33,068 nt of DNA from Dehalococcoidia bacterium (lineage in GTDB: Bacteria; Chloroflexota; Dehalococcoidia; Dehalococcoidales; UBA1222): the NCBI GenBank assembly GCA_009776515.1, contig WRNP01000005.1, positions 1 to 33,068 of the forward strand. Direction: 5' to 3'. The notes under the pieces are model-generated. The model did not search any database. It was not told the DNA's origin and saw only the letters and a program-made list of their open reading frames with translations. This document shows, one piece after another, positions 1 to 8,766 of the stretch. The position numbers and the translations under genes were made by a program. The first letter of the stretch is position 1; each line of letters starts with the position of its first letter.

Positions 1-480
1 CCGCCGACCGAGCCGACGACAACTACGCCTACCATCACGACGACCACCACTACAACTCCGACTAGAACGGATGACCCAAGGGATACGATACCGCCATCAT
101 CTCTTACCACGCCCACTACAACCCCACCAGCGCCTCCATCAACAGCAGGTGGGGACTGGGCCCTCCTTAACCTCATTTTGGCCATCCTGGGAGCTCTCCT
201 GGCCATAGGAGCCATCATCCGTGCTTTCTTCTGGCATGGTCGGGACGAAGACCGCTATGGTACCGAAGAAAAGAAGACCCGTCTCATTTGGCTGGTCATA
301 GCCGTTGTCCTGGCCATAATAGGTTTCATCGTCTTCTTCTTCACCGAAGATGTGAGTCTCCCAATACGCTTCGTGGATATCTGGACCATTGCCAACGCTG
401 TCATCTTCATCGCCGGTATCATCAGTGTCATACTGGCCTTCAAGCGAGAGGAGAAGGATTTTCAAGTGAACTCTCGTTAG
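1..480 (+). CDS. C-terminal part of a Thr/Pro-stalked, membrane-anchored surface protein (5' end outside window)
   Basis: The frame is open from base 1 to the TAG at 478-480, so only the last 159 residues are seen. Residues 1-50 are a Thr/Pro-rich, low-complexity stalk. From about residue 53 (WALLNLILAILGALLA) comes a domain of about 100 residues with three hydrophobic segments, separated by a charged loop (EDRYGTEEKKTRLIW) and a second loop containing FFTEDVSLPIRFVDIW. The tail is short and charged. The same domain ends the RCC1 protein at 22319-26368: 82 of 99 aligned residues are identical by my count, without gaps. I infer that it holds an exported N-terminal part at the cell surface, with the stalk as spacer. 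The missing upstream part cannot be guessed. A strong hairpin follows the stop. Confidence 0.85.
   Translation, partial: PPTEPTTTTPTITTTTTTTPTRTDDPRDTIPPSSLTTPTTTPPAPPSTAGGDWALLNLILAILGALLAIGAIIRAFFWHGRDEDRYGTEEKKTRLIWLVIAVVLAIIGFIVFFFTEDVSLPIRFVDIWTIANAVIFIAGIISVILAFKREEKDFQVNSR
157..450 (+). repeat. Dispersed coding repeat, copy 1: three-helix surface-anchor domain
   Basis: This segment aligns without gaps to 26030-26323 (offset 25873). Both start with TGGGCCCTCCTTAACCT and encode the same C-terminal membrane domain. Many third-position changes separate them, so this is diverged gene-family homology and not a recent direct copy. Confidence 0.85.
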
Positions 481-508
481 GGTGAGATTACCCTAAACTA
501 ATCCCCTC

Positions 509-552
509 AATAGTGCACGGGTCACCATGAATTTGGTGGCTCGTGCACTATT
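509..552 (+). terminator. Hairpin terminator after the surface-protein gene
   Basis: Bases 509-526 pair with 535-552 (18 pairs including G-U pairs; the outer 11 are AATAGTGCACG with CGTGCACTATT), leaving an 8-base loop. It starts 28 bases after the stop codon. The T tract behind it is short, so it may be a factor-assisted terminator or an mRNA end stabiliser. Confidence 0.7.
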
Positions 553-772
553 TGCAGGGCGTTCTTTCCTCCCTGCTGGTGGCATAACAGGATTTCCTTA
601 GAAACGTATGCTGAACCAGGTTTGGCAATAAGGGGCGATTGGAGCCCATAGTCCGCCTTACTTAGTCAGCAGGGGTTGCCATTTATCACCTCGGGTGACC
701 GAGAACCTTGATGATCTAATGACTCACCTGATTCATCCAGACATACTCTGTATACTAAAACTATCCACGAAA

Positions 773-801
773 TTCAGGAACGAAACATCTTATGCTATAA
801 T
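773..801 (+). promoter_or_regulatory. Extended -10 promoter of ftsH
   Basis: TATAAT at 796-801 is preceded by the extended element TG at 793-794 (TGCTATAAT). The -35 position (773-778, TTCAGG) is poor, as is usual with extended -10 promoters. It lies 35 bases before the ftsH start codon. Between the terminator at 509-552 and this promoter (553-772) I see no gene. Confidence 0.6.
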
Positions 802-836
802 TAAATCATCCCGGACTCTTGGAGTGAGCAGTTCAC

Positions 837-2771
837 ATGAAGATTGATTGGAAAAGAAGCCTAATAACCTGCGCCATCATCGCTGTGGCGGTGGTGGCGT
901 TTTTTACCCTGGTCCTACCCCCTGAAGAAGCGCTGGACGAAATCCCCATCTCTCAAGTGGTTGCCATGACCAAAGAGCATCGGGTGACCAGTATTGTCAT
1001 CAGCAGTGATGGCGTTACTCTGACCATCACAGATAAGGGTGGTCAAAAATATACCTCTTCTAAAGAATCGGGCGTCAGCATCAATGAATATGGCATGGAT
1101 CTTGCCGATATCAAACTTGTGGCCGAAAAAGCGGGCGGAGTTAATTGGGGCACTATCATCTACTACGTTGTGCCTATACTACTCATGGGAGGGTTGTTCA
1201 TCTTCATTTTAAGCCAAGCTCGTGGTGCTAGCAATCAAGCCCTCTCATTTGGGCGTTCCCGTGCCCGACTTTTTAGCCGAGATAAACCGACGGTGACTTT
1301 TGAGGATGTGGCTGGGGTGGAGGAAGCCAAACAGGATCTGCGTGAAGTGGTGGAGTTCTTGAAATCCCGCGAAAAATTCCAAGCCTTGGGGGCACGCATC
1401 CCCAAGGGCGTACTGCTCACTGGCCCGCCCGGCACGGGCAAGACCCTCTTGGCACGGGCGGTGGCAGGCGAGGCTGGCACACCGTTTTTTTCCATTTCCG
1501 GTTCGGAGTTCATGGAGATGTTCGTAGGCGTGGGCGCTTCCCGGGTCCGCGATCTTTTTGAACAGGCTAAGCGTAACGCCCCCTGTATTATCTTCATTGA
1601 TGAGATCGATGCCGTAGGGCGTGAGCGCGGTACGGGACTGGGCGGCGGACATGATGAGCGCGAGCAAACCCTGAACCAAATATTGGTGGAGATGGATGGT
1701 TTCGATACCAATACCAGTGTTATCGTCATGGCGGCTACCAACCGCCCGGATGTCTTGGACCCGGCACTTTTACGCCCAGGGCGTTTCGACCGGCGCGTGG
1801 TTCTGGATGCCCCTGATATCAGCGGGCGCGTTGCCATCCTTAAGGTGCATGTCAGGGGCAAGCCCCTGGACGGAAATGTCAACCTTGAAGTCATCGCCAA
1901 GCTTACGGCCGGTTTCTCCGGAGCTGACCTGGCCAATCTGGTCAATGAGGCGGCTATTTTGGCTGCCCGGCGCAATAAGAAAGTTATCGAGATGTCGGAA
2001 CTGGAGGAGTCCATTGACAGGGTCTTGCTTGGCCCAGAGCGCAAGAGTCGACGCATGACCGATGAGGAAAAGCGACTAGGGGCTTACCATGAGGCTGGCC
2101 ATGCTTTGGTAGGGCATCTTTCCAAACACCTAGAACCGGTGCGCAAGGTGTCCATCATCCCGCGCGGCATGGCAGGTGGTTACACCAAGTCGCTTAGGGA
2201 GGATAAGAAGTATCTCACCTTGTCCTATCTCAAGGATGAATTGGCGATGTTTTTAGGCGGGCGTTCCGCAGAGGAGTTGGTCTTCGGCGAGATCTCGACC
2301 GGTGCTTCCTCTGATATCAAGCAGGCAACCGACTACGCCAAGCGCATGGTGGTAAGTTGGGGCATGAGTAAAGAACTAGGGCCTCGCACTTTTGGTCAAA
2401 AGGAAGAGATGGTATTCTTGGGACGAGAGATATCTGAGCAGCGGGACTACGGAGAGGCGGTGGCCGACCAGATTGATGCTGAGGTCAATCGCATCATTCA
2501 GGAGGCTTATCAGACAGCCATAGGGTTGCTGACTGAAAACCGCGCCAAACTGGAACAGCTGGCCCAAGCGCTTCTTTCCAGAGAAACCTTGGAGGGGGAT
2601 GAGTTGGACAAGGTCTTTGACGAGCCTCCGCCGGCAATGACACCTGAGGATACAATGGCGTCACCCTCATCTGTAGCGGTCCAGACTGAGCATAAAGCGC
2701 GCACGAAACGGCGGGCTGTCCCATCTTTGCCCGATATAGCGCCGCCGCGGCAAGCGCCGCAACCATCATAG
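837..2771 (+). CDS. ftsH: ATP-dependent zinc metalloprotease FtsH
   Basis: Membrane-bound AAA+ protease that extracts and degrades misfolded membrane proteins and some short-lived soluble proteins; the family forms hexamers. The 644 residues show the full order: TM1 (about 8-27), a small extracytoplasmic domain, TM2 (about 107-127), Walker A GPPGTGKT at 196-203, Walker B IIFIDEID, the second region of homology ([10 protein letters not shown]), zinc motif HEAGH at 418-422, and the third ligand Asp in [11 protein letters not shown] near 493. The tail beyond about residue 600 is Pro/Ala-rich and probably disordered. The ATG is preceded by GGAGTGAG at a good distance and by an extended -10 promoter. 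It stands as its own unit, convergent with the polyprenyl synthase gene. Confidence 0.97.
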   Translation: MKIDWKRSLITCAIIAVAVVAFFTLVLPPEEALDEIPISQVVAMTKEHRVTSIVISSDGVTLTITDKGGQKYTSSKESGVSINEYGMDLADIKLVAEKAGGVNWGTIIYYVVPILLMGGLFIFILSQARGASNQALSFGRSRARLFSRDKPTVTFEDVAGVEEAKQDLREVVEFLKSREKFQALGARIPKGVLLTGPPGTGKTLLARAVAGEAGTPFFSISGSEFMEMFVGVGASRVRDLFEQAKRNAPCIIFIDEIDAVGRERGTGLGGGHDEREQTLNQILVEMDGFDTNTSVIVMAATNRPDVLDPALLRPGRFDRRVVLDAPDISGRVAILKVHVRGKPLDGNVNLEVIAKLTAGFSGADLANLVNEAAILAARRNKKVIEMSELEESIDRVLLGPERKSRRMTDEEKRLGAYHEAGHALVGHLSKHLEPVRKVSIIPRGMAGGYTKSLREDKKYLTLSYLKDELAMFLGGRSAEELVFGEISTGASSDIKQATDYAKRMVVSWGMSKELGPRTFGQKEEMVFLGREISEQRDYGEAVADQIDAEVNRIIQEAYQTAIGLLTENRAKLEQLAQALLSRETLEGDELDKVFDEPPPAMTPEDTMASPSSVAVQTEHKARTKRRAVPSLPDIAPPRQAPQPS

Positions 2772-2784
2772 AGCTTTTCCAATC

Positions 2785-2834
2785 TTAAGAATGAGACCTG
2801 CCCCCAGATATGATAGGGCAGGTCTCATTCTTAA
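2785..2834. terminator. Bidirectional terminator between ftsH and the polyprenyl synthase gene
   Basis: TAAGAATGAGACCTGCCC (2786-2803) pairs perfectly with 2816-2833, and one more pair (2785/2834) extends it to 19 base pairs around a 12-base loop. It sits between two convergent genes, 13 bases after the ftsH stop, and can serve both strands. Confidence 0.85.
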
Positions 2835-2945
2835 AGGCTTGTTGCTACACAGCAGCGCCAGTATTGACACAACAGCAGTATCGTATTCACAGTATCGGGG
2901 AGGAGTGGCGGTTTCTGGAGATCTATGTTTAGCTTTGCTTTCCTT

Positions 2946-3914
2946 TTATATCTTCCGGAGCAATACATAATCCGCTAGGCAATACAGGGCTTCGCGGGCA
3001 GGTTTGGCGGGCAAATTGAGCAGGTTGGCTGTGGCGCGTTGGGTATATTTTGCGGCTTCCTGATAGCACTCGTCGATAATGCTTGAACCGCGCACTATCT
3101 CAAGCGCTCGCTGTATGTTGACCGCGATATCTTCGCGGGCGATGATCTTATCAATGGGATTGTCGTGTGGGTAGCGCTCGACAATTTTCATGGCGGGCAG
3201 GGTCACTGTGCCCTGCGCCAGATCCGCACCTACCGGTTTGCCCACCTCGGCCTCGGTGCCGATATAGTCCAGAATATCGTCCACAATCTGGAAAGCGATG
3301 CCCAGATTATAGCCATAGTCGCTTAAGATTTGCACGGCCTCCTCTGGGGCGTCGCTCAGCACTGCCCCAGATTCGGTTGCCAGGGTGAACAGGGCGGCAG
3401 TCTTGGCGGCAATGCGCTCAATGTACTGTTCATAGCTTTGGGGCAGCTTGAAAGCACTGAAAGCCTGCTTGATTTCGCCGCGAGCTATGACACCTAGAGT
3501 GCGGGAAAATATTTTAACGGCGCGAATACTGCCGGTATTGGCTGCCGTTTCACCGGCGTGGGCAAAGAGAAAGTCCCCCAAAAGAATGGCGAGGTCCACG
3601 CCCCAGACAAAATTGATGGTCGGTCGGCCGCGGCGCATGTCGGCAGAGTCGATGGCATCATCGTGTACTAAAGTGGCGATGTGCATAAACTCGGAGGAGG
3701 CCGCCATGGCCTGGTGGCGCTCCTTGCGGTAGCTATAGAGAGAACCTGCCAGAAGAGTTAGTGTGGGACGAACCATTTTGCCGCCCACCAAGATTTGTTG
3801 TAGCATACGTTGCATTTCCGGGAAATCTTGCTGAGAGTCGATAAGGCGACGAAATTCTGCCTCTACACTGTTCAGGCCGGGTTGGATGAGGGTGTAGACT
3901 TGATTAAGATCCAT
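2946..3914 (-). CDS. Polyprenyl diphosphate synthase (trans-prenyltransferase)
   Basis: Builds a long-chain isoprenyl diphosphate by head-to-tail addition of isopentenyl diphosphate, for quinone side chains or other polyprenyl lipids. The 322 residues carry the family's GGK-x-x-RP element (GGKMVRP, 44-50), the first Asp-rich motif DDAID (85-89, in LVHDDAIDSADMRRGRP) and the second, DDILD, near 211-215. Small residues before the first motif (ATLV) fit medium-to-long products, but the chain length cannot be read from this. Its ATG lies inside the metG end (11-base overlap), so the two are probably co-transcribed. An AGGAG lies 13 bases upstream of the start, within metG. Octaprenyl/heptaprenyl synthase subunits are alternative names. 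Confidence 0.93.
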   Translation of the reverse strand: MDLNQVYTLIQPGLNSVEAEFRRLIDSQQDFPEMQRMLQQILVGGKMVRPTLTLLAGSLYSYRKERHQAMAASSEFMHIATLVHDDAIDSADMRRGRPTINFVWGVDLAILLGDFLFAHAGETAANTGSIRAVKIFSRTLGVIARGEIKQAFSAFKLPQSYEQYIERIAAKTAALFTLATESGAVLSDAPEEAVQILSDYGYNLGIAFQIVDDILDYIGTEAEVGKPVGADLAQGTVTLPAMKIVERYPHDNPIDKIIAREDIAVNIQRALEIVRGSSIIDECYQEAAKYTQRATANLLNLPAKPAREALYCLADYVLLRKI

Positions 3915-5577
3915 ATATACCCATGCGCTCCTGTTCCGCGGCGACTACGCCTTCCTCCAATTTGGCAAAGAGAATATGGGGTGGCTTGAGGGCTTGGCCG
4001 GCGGCAGGTATCACCAGGCGCCAGCCAGCTTTAGATACGGCTCCATCGAAGCCGAGGTATTCATGCAGGCGCTGAGAGCTGTGCGGCAGGAATGGGTAGA
4101 AGATCGTCTTTAAGGCGGAGATAACGCCGATGGCGGTATAAAGTGAGGTGGCAGCGGATGCGGCGTCATCTTTAATGGCTTTCCAGGGAGCCTTATCATC
4201 TAGATAACGGTTGGCAGCTTGGGCTAAGAACAGGGCTTCTTTGATAGCTTCTTTAAAGCGGCATCCTTCCAAGAAGCGGCCTACCATAATGACGGTGGTT
4301 TCTGCCTTGGCAAGAAGAGCCTCGCTGTCGGAGTCTAATGTTTCTGGCGTGGGCACCGCACCATTAAAACGTGTATAGGTAAAGCTCAATACCCGTTGCA
4401 CTAGGTTGCCATAGGTAGCAACCAGCTCGTCATTGTTACGCCGCACGAATTCCCGCCAGGAAAAGTCAGCATCTGAGCTCTCGGGCATATTAACCGACAG
4501 CAGATAGCGTAACGGATCAGCCTCGTAGCGGGACAAGAAATCATGCACCCAGATGGCCAAATTACGGCTTTTGGAGAACTTTTGTGATTCGATAGTGAGG
4601 AATTCATTGGCCGGGACATCATAGGGCAACCCCAAACTGCCGTAGCCCATGAGTATGGCAGGCCAGACGATGGTATGAAAGGGAATGTTGTCCTTGCCGA
4701 TAAAATAATAAGCCTGCGCCTGGCCATCATGCCAGAAATTCTGCCAGGCATCGGGGGTGCCCTGACTTTTAGCCCATTCGATGGCGGCAGAGAGGTAGCC
4801 AATGACGGCTTCGAACCACACATAGAGGCTTTTGCCAGGATAGCCGGGCAGCGGTAATGGGATGCCCCAGTCGATGTCGCGGGTGATAGCCCGATCTAGC
4901 AGTCCCTCCTCAAGATAGCGCTGGGTGAAGCGCCGCACGTTCACTCGCCAGTGTTCCTTAGTCTTCACCCAGGCGAGCAGGTCATCCTGGAAAGCGGAGA
5001 GTCTGAGGAAGAAGTGCTCCGATTCGCGGTAGATTGGGGTGGCGTGACAGAGCTTGCACTGGGCTTTGATAAGTTCGCTGGGGTTCATGGGCTTGCCGCA
5101 CTGTTCGCATTGATCACCGCGTGCCCCGGGAGACTGACAGATAGGGCAGGTGCCCTCCACATAACGATCGGGCAAGTGGCGCTGACATATTTCGCAGTAT
5201 GGCTGAGTGACCGCCTGTTTATAGACGAGCCCCTTGTCTAAAAGCTCAAGGAAGATATTTTGGGAGACGCGGGTGTGGTTTTCAGTACCGGTGGTCGTGA
5301 AAAGATCCCAGGAAATACCCAGCTTCTGCCAGTCTTCTAAGAAAAGTGCGTGGAAATGCTGAGCGATTTCGGCTGGGGTTTTGCCCTCTTGTTCGGCTCG
5401 GATGGCCACTGGCGTGCCGTGGATGTCGGAGCCAGATATCATCAGTACCTCATTGCCCATAGCGCGGTGGTAACGGGCGAAGATATCGGCGGGCAGATAG
5501 GCCCCAGCCACGTGTCCCAGATGCAGGCGCGAGTTGGCATATGGCCAAGCCACGCATATTAAGATACGCTCAGACAT
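3904..5577 (-). CDS. metG: Methionyl-tRNA synthetase
   Basis: Charges tRNA-Met with methionine in the cytoplasm. The class I Rossmann signature is HLGH at 19-22 in ANSRLHLGHVAGAYL. A four-Cys double knuckle follows at about 129-180 (CEICQ, CPICQ, CEQCG, CKLC), which in this family binds zinc. The KMSKS loop appears as KFSKS near 332-336 in ESQKFSKSRN. At 557 residues it ends after the anticodon-binding helical domain and lacks the C-terminal EMAP-like tRNA-binding domain found in longer MetRS. I see no strong Shine-Dalgarno before the ATG. It lies 56 bases downstream of the small Cys-protein gene and overlaps the polyprenyl synthase gene. Confidence 0.97.
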   Translation of the reverse strand: MSERILICVAWPYANSRLHLGHVAGAYLPADIFARYHRAMGNEVLMISGSDIHGTPVAIRAEQEGKTPAEIAQHFHALFLEDWQKLGISWDLFTTTGTENHTRVSQNIFLELLDKGLVYKQAVTQPYCEICQRHLPDRYVEGTCPICQSPGARGDQCEQCGKPMNPSELIKAQCKLCHATPIYRESEHFFLRLSAFQDDLLAWVKTKEHWRVNVRRFTQRYLEEGLLDRAITRDIDWGIPLPLPGYPGKSLYVWFEAVIGYLSAAIEWAKSQGTPDAWQNFWHDGQAQAYYFIGKDNIPFHTIVWPAILMGYGSLGLPYDVPANEFLTIESQKFSKSRNLAIWVHDFLSRYEADPLRYLLSVNMPESSDADFSWREFVRRNNDELVATYGNLVQRVLSFTYTRFNGAVPTPETLDSDSEALLAKAETTVIMVGRFLEGCRFKEAIKEALFLAQAANRYLDDKAPWKAIKDDAASAATSLYTAIGVISALKTIFYPFLPHSSQRLHEYLGFDGAVSKAGWRLVIPAAGQALKPPHILFAKLEEGVVAAEQERMGIYGS

Positions 5578-5633
5578 AGGGCTTAATGTAGCATAAACCG
5601 ACGGAAAGGACCAGAGTGGGCAGTGACGTGCGG

Positions 5634-5894
5634 TTACGTCTGGGGCTCGGCCGCTACTTCGAGAACCTCGGTTTCCGGCAGGAAAGTTAGCACCATTTCG
5701 CCCTTGGTCTCACGGTGGTGGGCATAGCCCTTTTTTAGGGCATCATCGACGCAGTATCTCACCGATTTACCGCCGGAGTTAACCTCTTTGCCATGCCCGT
5801 CTTCGTCTACCACGAGGTACCTTTTGGGGTAGGGGATGACCTGCCCGCAAATATCACATTTGACTTGACCCACGGAAATACAACCACGACGCAT
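5634..5894 (-). CDS. Small conserved-looking Cys protein, possible zinc-binding
   Basis: I do not recognise this 86-residue protein. It begins MRRGCISVGQVKCDICGQ. A CxxC pair (CDIC), a further Cys in VRYCVDD and His residues in YAHHRE suggest a small zinc-ribbon-like fold. The tail is acidic and Ala/Glu-rich. I chose the ATG at 5894 because AAAGGAG stands 13 bases before it; a TTG at 5906 is open but almost touches that site. The gene lies between rsmI (44 bases) and metG (56 bases) on the same strand, so it is probably expressed with them. A role near translation is only inferred from position. Confidence 0.7.
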   Translation of the reverse strand: MRRGCISVGQVKCDICGQVIPYPKRYLVVDEDGHGKEVNSGGKSVRYCVDDALKKGYAHHRETKGEMVLTFLPETEVLEVAAEPQT

Positions 5895-5938
5895 TGTTTT
5901 GCTCAAGCTCCTTTATATCGTTTGGTGTCTTATTTTGC

Positions 5939-6754
5939 CTATTTTGTTTCAAGCCACAGCCTGTACAGATCCTTGCGAGACAGCCCGCTGACTGCGGCGA
6001 TCTCGGTCACAGCATCTTTGACGCTTCGCCCTGCACCGATCAGCTCCTTTATCTTGGCGCTCAATTGAGTGTGGGGCACATATCCAGTGCCCGGCTCGGC
6101 GCCGGCGATTACCAGAGTGAACTCACCGCGCGGAGCACTAAAATAACTCAGAGCCTCCGTAGCTGTGCCGCGGAAGACCTCTTCGTGTATCTTTGTCAAC
6201 TCCCGACATACGGCAAGGCGACGGTTGCCCAACACGGATATTATATCACGTAAGGCCTCGTTTAGGCGATGTGGCGCTTCGTAGGCGACCAGAGTGGCCG
6301 TCTGACCAAGGGCGTCCTCCAAGAATTTGCGACGGGCGTTTCCCCGACGGGGCAGAAAGCCCAAGTAGTGGAAGCGATCGGTGGGCAGTCCGGATACGGC
6401 GACGGCGGTAACGGCTGCAGACGGACCGGGCACGGGGATAACGGAGAACCCCAAACGCTGGGCTGCTACGACAAGCTCGTAACCCGGATCGGAGATACCC
6501 GGCATGCCGGCCTCAGAAACCAGGGCCACATCGCCACCCTCAAGCGCTTGGAGCAAGTGGTCCAGCTTGGCGCTTTTGTTGTGCTCAAAATAGCTGATAA
6601 GGGGGGTGCGGATGCCGAAGTGGGTGAGCAGGCATCGGGTGGTGCGTGTGTCCTCAGAGGCGATTAAGGAGACCTCTTTCAAAACGCGAATGGCCCGGAG
6701 CGATATGTCCTCCAGGTTACCGATGGGGGTGCCCACCACGTATAGAGATGGCAT
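5939..6754 (-). CDS. rsmI: 16S rRNA (cytidine-1402-2'-O)-methyltransferase RsmI
   Basis: Uses S-adenosylmethionine to methylate the ribose of C1402 in the decoding centre of 16S rRNA. The 271 residues begin MPSLYVVGTPIGNLEDIS, the hallmark of this branch of the tetrapyrrole-methylase fold, followed by ASEDTRTTRCLL and the Gly/Pro-rich cofactor loop SEAGMPGISDPG. PVPGPSAAVTAVAVSGLP and FHYLGFLPRRG are further family motifs. The C-terminal helical part (SRKDLYRLW) is present, so the protein is complete. The ATG is 35 bases after the uvrC stop, without a clear Shine-Dalgarno, so co-transcription is likely. Confidence 0.96.
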   Translation of the reverse strand: MPSLYVVGTPIGNLEDISLRAIRVLKEVSLIASEDTRTTRCLLTHFGIRTPLISYFEHNKSAKLDHLLQALEGGDVALVSEAGMPGISDPGYELVVAAQRLGFSVIPVPGPSAAVTAVAVSGLPTDRFHYLGFLPRRGNARRKFLEDALGQTATLVAYEAPHRLNEALRDIISVLGNRRLAVCRELTKIHEEVFRGTATEALSYFSAPRGEFTLVIAGAEPGTGYVPHTQLSAKIKELIGAGRSVKDAVTEIAAVSGLSRKDLYRLWLETK

Positions 6755-6789
6755 AGCTTAGTTTAGCACAAAGGGTAGGCGGCGGTGGT

Positions 6790-8619
6790 TTAGATACACT
6801 CTTTAATTTTCCGAGCGAGGGCAGCATTGAAAAGGGGCTGGGCAGCGATTTCGTCAACCGTAGCCTCCCTAAGGCGTGCTACTGAGCCGAAGTTCTTGAG
6901 AAGGGCTTTTTTGCGGCGAGGGCCAATGCCTGGTACGTTGTCCAGGGTGGAAGCGAAAGTCTGGCGTTTACGGAGGTTGGTATGGTAGCCCAAGGCGAAG
7001 CGATGAGCCTCGTCACGTACACGTTGGAGGAGCTGGCGACCAGGAGAACTTGCGCTTAAGCGAATGGGCTGAGCCAGACCGGGCACAAAAATCTCCTCAT
7101 GCTCCTTGGCCAAACTGGCTACGGGGACCATCGAGGCCTCAACGGCCTCAAGGGCGGTGCAGGCCGACCTCAACTGCCCCTTGCCGCCGTCGATAAGCAC
7201 CAAACCCGGGAGAGCAGCCCAGTTGCCTTCCCCTTGGCCGTCCTTAGCACGGGCAAAGCGGCGCCTAAGCATTTCCTCCATCATGGCATAATCGTTAGCA
7301 CCCTGTATGGTCTTGATACGGAAGCGGCGGTAATGGGAAGGCCTGGGGCGTCCTTCCTCAAAAACAACCATACTGCCAACGGCAAGCTGCCCCTGGATAT
7401 TGGAGATGTCATAGCCCTCAATGCGCTGGGGAGTTTCTGGTAGCCGTAGTACGGCCTTGAGTTCCTCAAGAGCCTCACCGAGGGCCTGAGGCTGCGAAAG
7501 GTGCTTGATGCGCAGTTGCTCCAAGGCGCGCTGAGCGTTAGTTTGTACCGTTTCCATCAATTCCTTGCGGGGGCCGCGCTTGGGTACGGCCAGTCTCACT
7601 GCTCCGCCGCGCTTTCGTGTGAGCCACTCTTTAATGACACTCTCGCCTTCCGCGGGGTGTTGCAATAGGATCAGTGGCGGGATATTTTGCGAGACGGCAT
7701 AGTATTGCATGACAAAACTGCCCATGGTGGCGGAAGGCTCCTCGGCGTTTGTGCCTTGCAGTAAAAAACCTTCTCGTCCCAGGAGTTTGCCGCCACGGAT
7801 GAAAAATACCTGTACAAATGCCTGATCGCCGTTCTGAACGAAAGCAGCGGCATCGGCATCACCCCGCACGCGGGTTGCGACGCGTTGCCAGGCGACTACC
7901 TCACGCATGGCTTTTATCTGATCGCGCAGTCTGGCGGCTGCTTCGTAGTGCTGGGCCTCCGCGGACTGTTTCATGCGTTTCATGAGTGACTGCTCTAGCC
8001 TTAAATGCTTGCCGTCTAAGAATTGGATGACACCTTGAATAATCTCGCTATACTCCTTGCGTTCCAGCTGTCCGGTACATGGCGCAAGGCAATGGCGCAT
8101 ATCGTATTCCAGGCAAGGGCGCTCTCGGCGTTGGTTGAGGTCGGTATTGCAGGTACGGAAAGGGAAAATACTTTTAGCTACATCCAGCGCTTGGCGGATG
8201 GAATAAGCGCTGGCGAATGGTCCGAAATAGCGTGCGCCATCGCTGGCTACGCAGCGCACCACCTGCACCCGAGGCCAGTCTTCATTCAGGTCTATCTTGA
8301 TGTAGGGGTAGCCCTTATCGTCTTTTAAGCGGATGTTGTATTCGGGCCGAAAGCGCTTGATCAGATTCAGCTCTAGGATGAGGGCTTCTTCTTCAGACCG
8401 GGTAACGTAGAAATCAATATCGTTGATGCGGCGCACGAGTTGAACTGTTTTTGGCGTAAGATCGCTGTCGTTGAAATACGAGCGGACGCGGCTTCTAAGG
8501 CAACCTGCCTTGCCAACGTAGATGACTTTACCCGCAGCATCTTTCATGAGGTAGACGCCGGGGCTCTCTGGCAGCGAGCTTAGGCGTTCGGTGACGATGG
8601 CCTTAATGGGTGTAGGCAT
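6790..8619 (-). CDS. uvrC: UvrABC system protein C (excinuclease)
   Basis: Makes the 3' and 5' incisions beside bulky DNA lesions after UvrA/UvrB have loaded. With the start at 8619 it has 609 residues, normal for the family. The GIY-YIG nuclease is at the N-terminus (PGVYLMKD, KVIYVGKAG), the UVR helix pair that binds UvrB at about 218-238 (EAQHYEAAARLRDQIKAM), the RNase-H-like nuclease with IEGYDISNIQG, LVLIDGGKGQL and EAHRFALGYH, and a helix-hairpin-helix at the end (VPGIGPRRKKALLKNFG). The frame stays open to 8724, but those extra residues are not family-like. ATGs at 8634 and 8619 compete; the residues after 8619 (MPTPIKAIVTERL) fit best. No Shine-Dalgarno is visible. First gene of the uvrC-rsmI-metG run. 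Confidence 0.95.
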   Translation of the reverse strand: MPTPIKAIVTERLSSLPESPGVYLMKDAAGKVIYVGKAGCLRSRVRSYFNDSDLTPKTVQLVRRINDIDFYVTRSEEEALILELNLIKRFRPEYNIRLKDDKGYPYIKIDLNEDWPRVQVVRCVASDGARYFGPFASAYSIRQALDVAKSIFPFRTCNTDLNQRRERPCLEYDMRHCLAPCTGQLERKEYSEIIQGVIQFLDGKHLRLEQSLMKRMKQSAEAQHYEAAARLRDQIKAMREVVAWQRVATRVRGDADAAAFVQNGDQAFVQVFFIRGGKLLGREGFLLQGTNAEEPSATMGSFVMQYYAVSQNIPPLILLQHPAEGESVIKEWLTRKRGGAVRLAVPKRGPRKELMETVQTNAQRALEQLRIKHLSQPQALGEALEELKAVLRLPETPQRIEGYDISNIQGQLAVGSMVVFEEGRPRPSHYRRFRIKTIQGANDYAMMEEMLRRRFARAKDGQGEGNWAALPGLVLIDGGKGQLRSACTALEAVEASMVPVASLAKEHEEIFVPGLAQPIRLSASSPGRQLLQRVRDEAHRFALGYHTNLRKRQTFASTLDNVPGIGPRRKKALLKNFGSVARLREATVDEIAAQPLFNAALARKIKECI

Positions 8620-8632
8620 AATGCGTGCAGGC

Positions 8633-8641
8633 ATTTTAACA
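8633..8641 (-). promoter_or_regulatory. Possible extended -10 promoter at the uvrC start
   Basis: On the minus strand TGTTAAAAT runs 8641 to 8633, the same nine bases as in front of xerD and prfA. No convincing -35 is seen. It ends 13 bases before the chosen uvrC ATG (8619), so a transcript from it would have almost no leader. Confidence 0.4.
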
Positions 8642-8766
8642 TAATTTGCAGCAATGGCTTCCGAACACAAGATGTTGCTACGCCAGATCGGCTGTGGCAA
8701 CGAGGCAAAGGCATGCCACGGCATGGGCAGGCCTCGGCCAGTTCTGCGTTATTAAGCTTTCTGAGA

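Noticed and set aside
139-465. Long antisense frame over the surface-anchor domain
   Set aside because: It is the complement of a real coding domain with biased codons; no ribosome site, and the plus-strand frame has a homolog in the same window.
8622-8724. N-terminal extension of uvrC up to 8724
   Set aside because: The extra residues do not resemble UvrC, which normally begins shortly before the PGVYLMKD motif; ATGs at 8634 and 8619 fit the family length.
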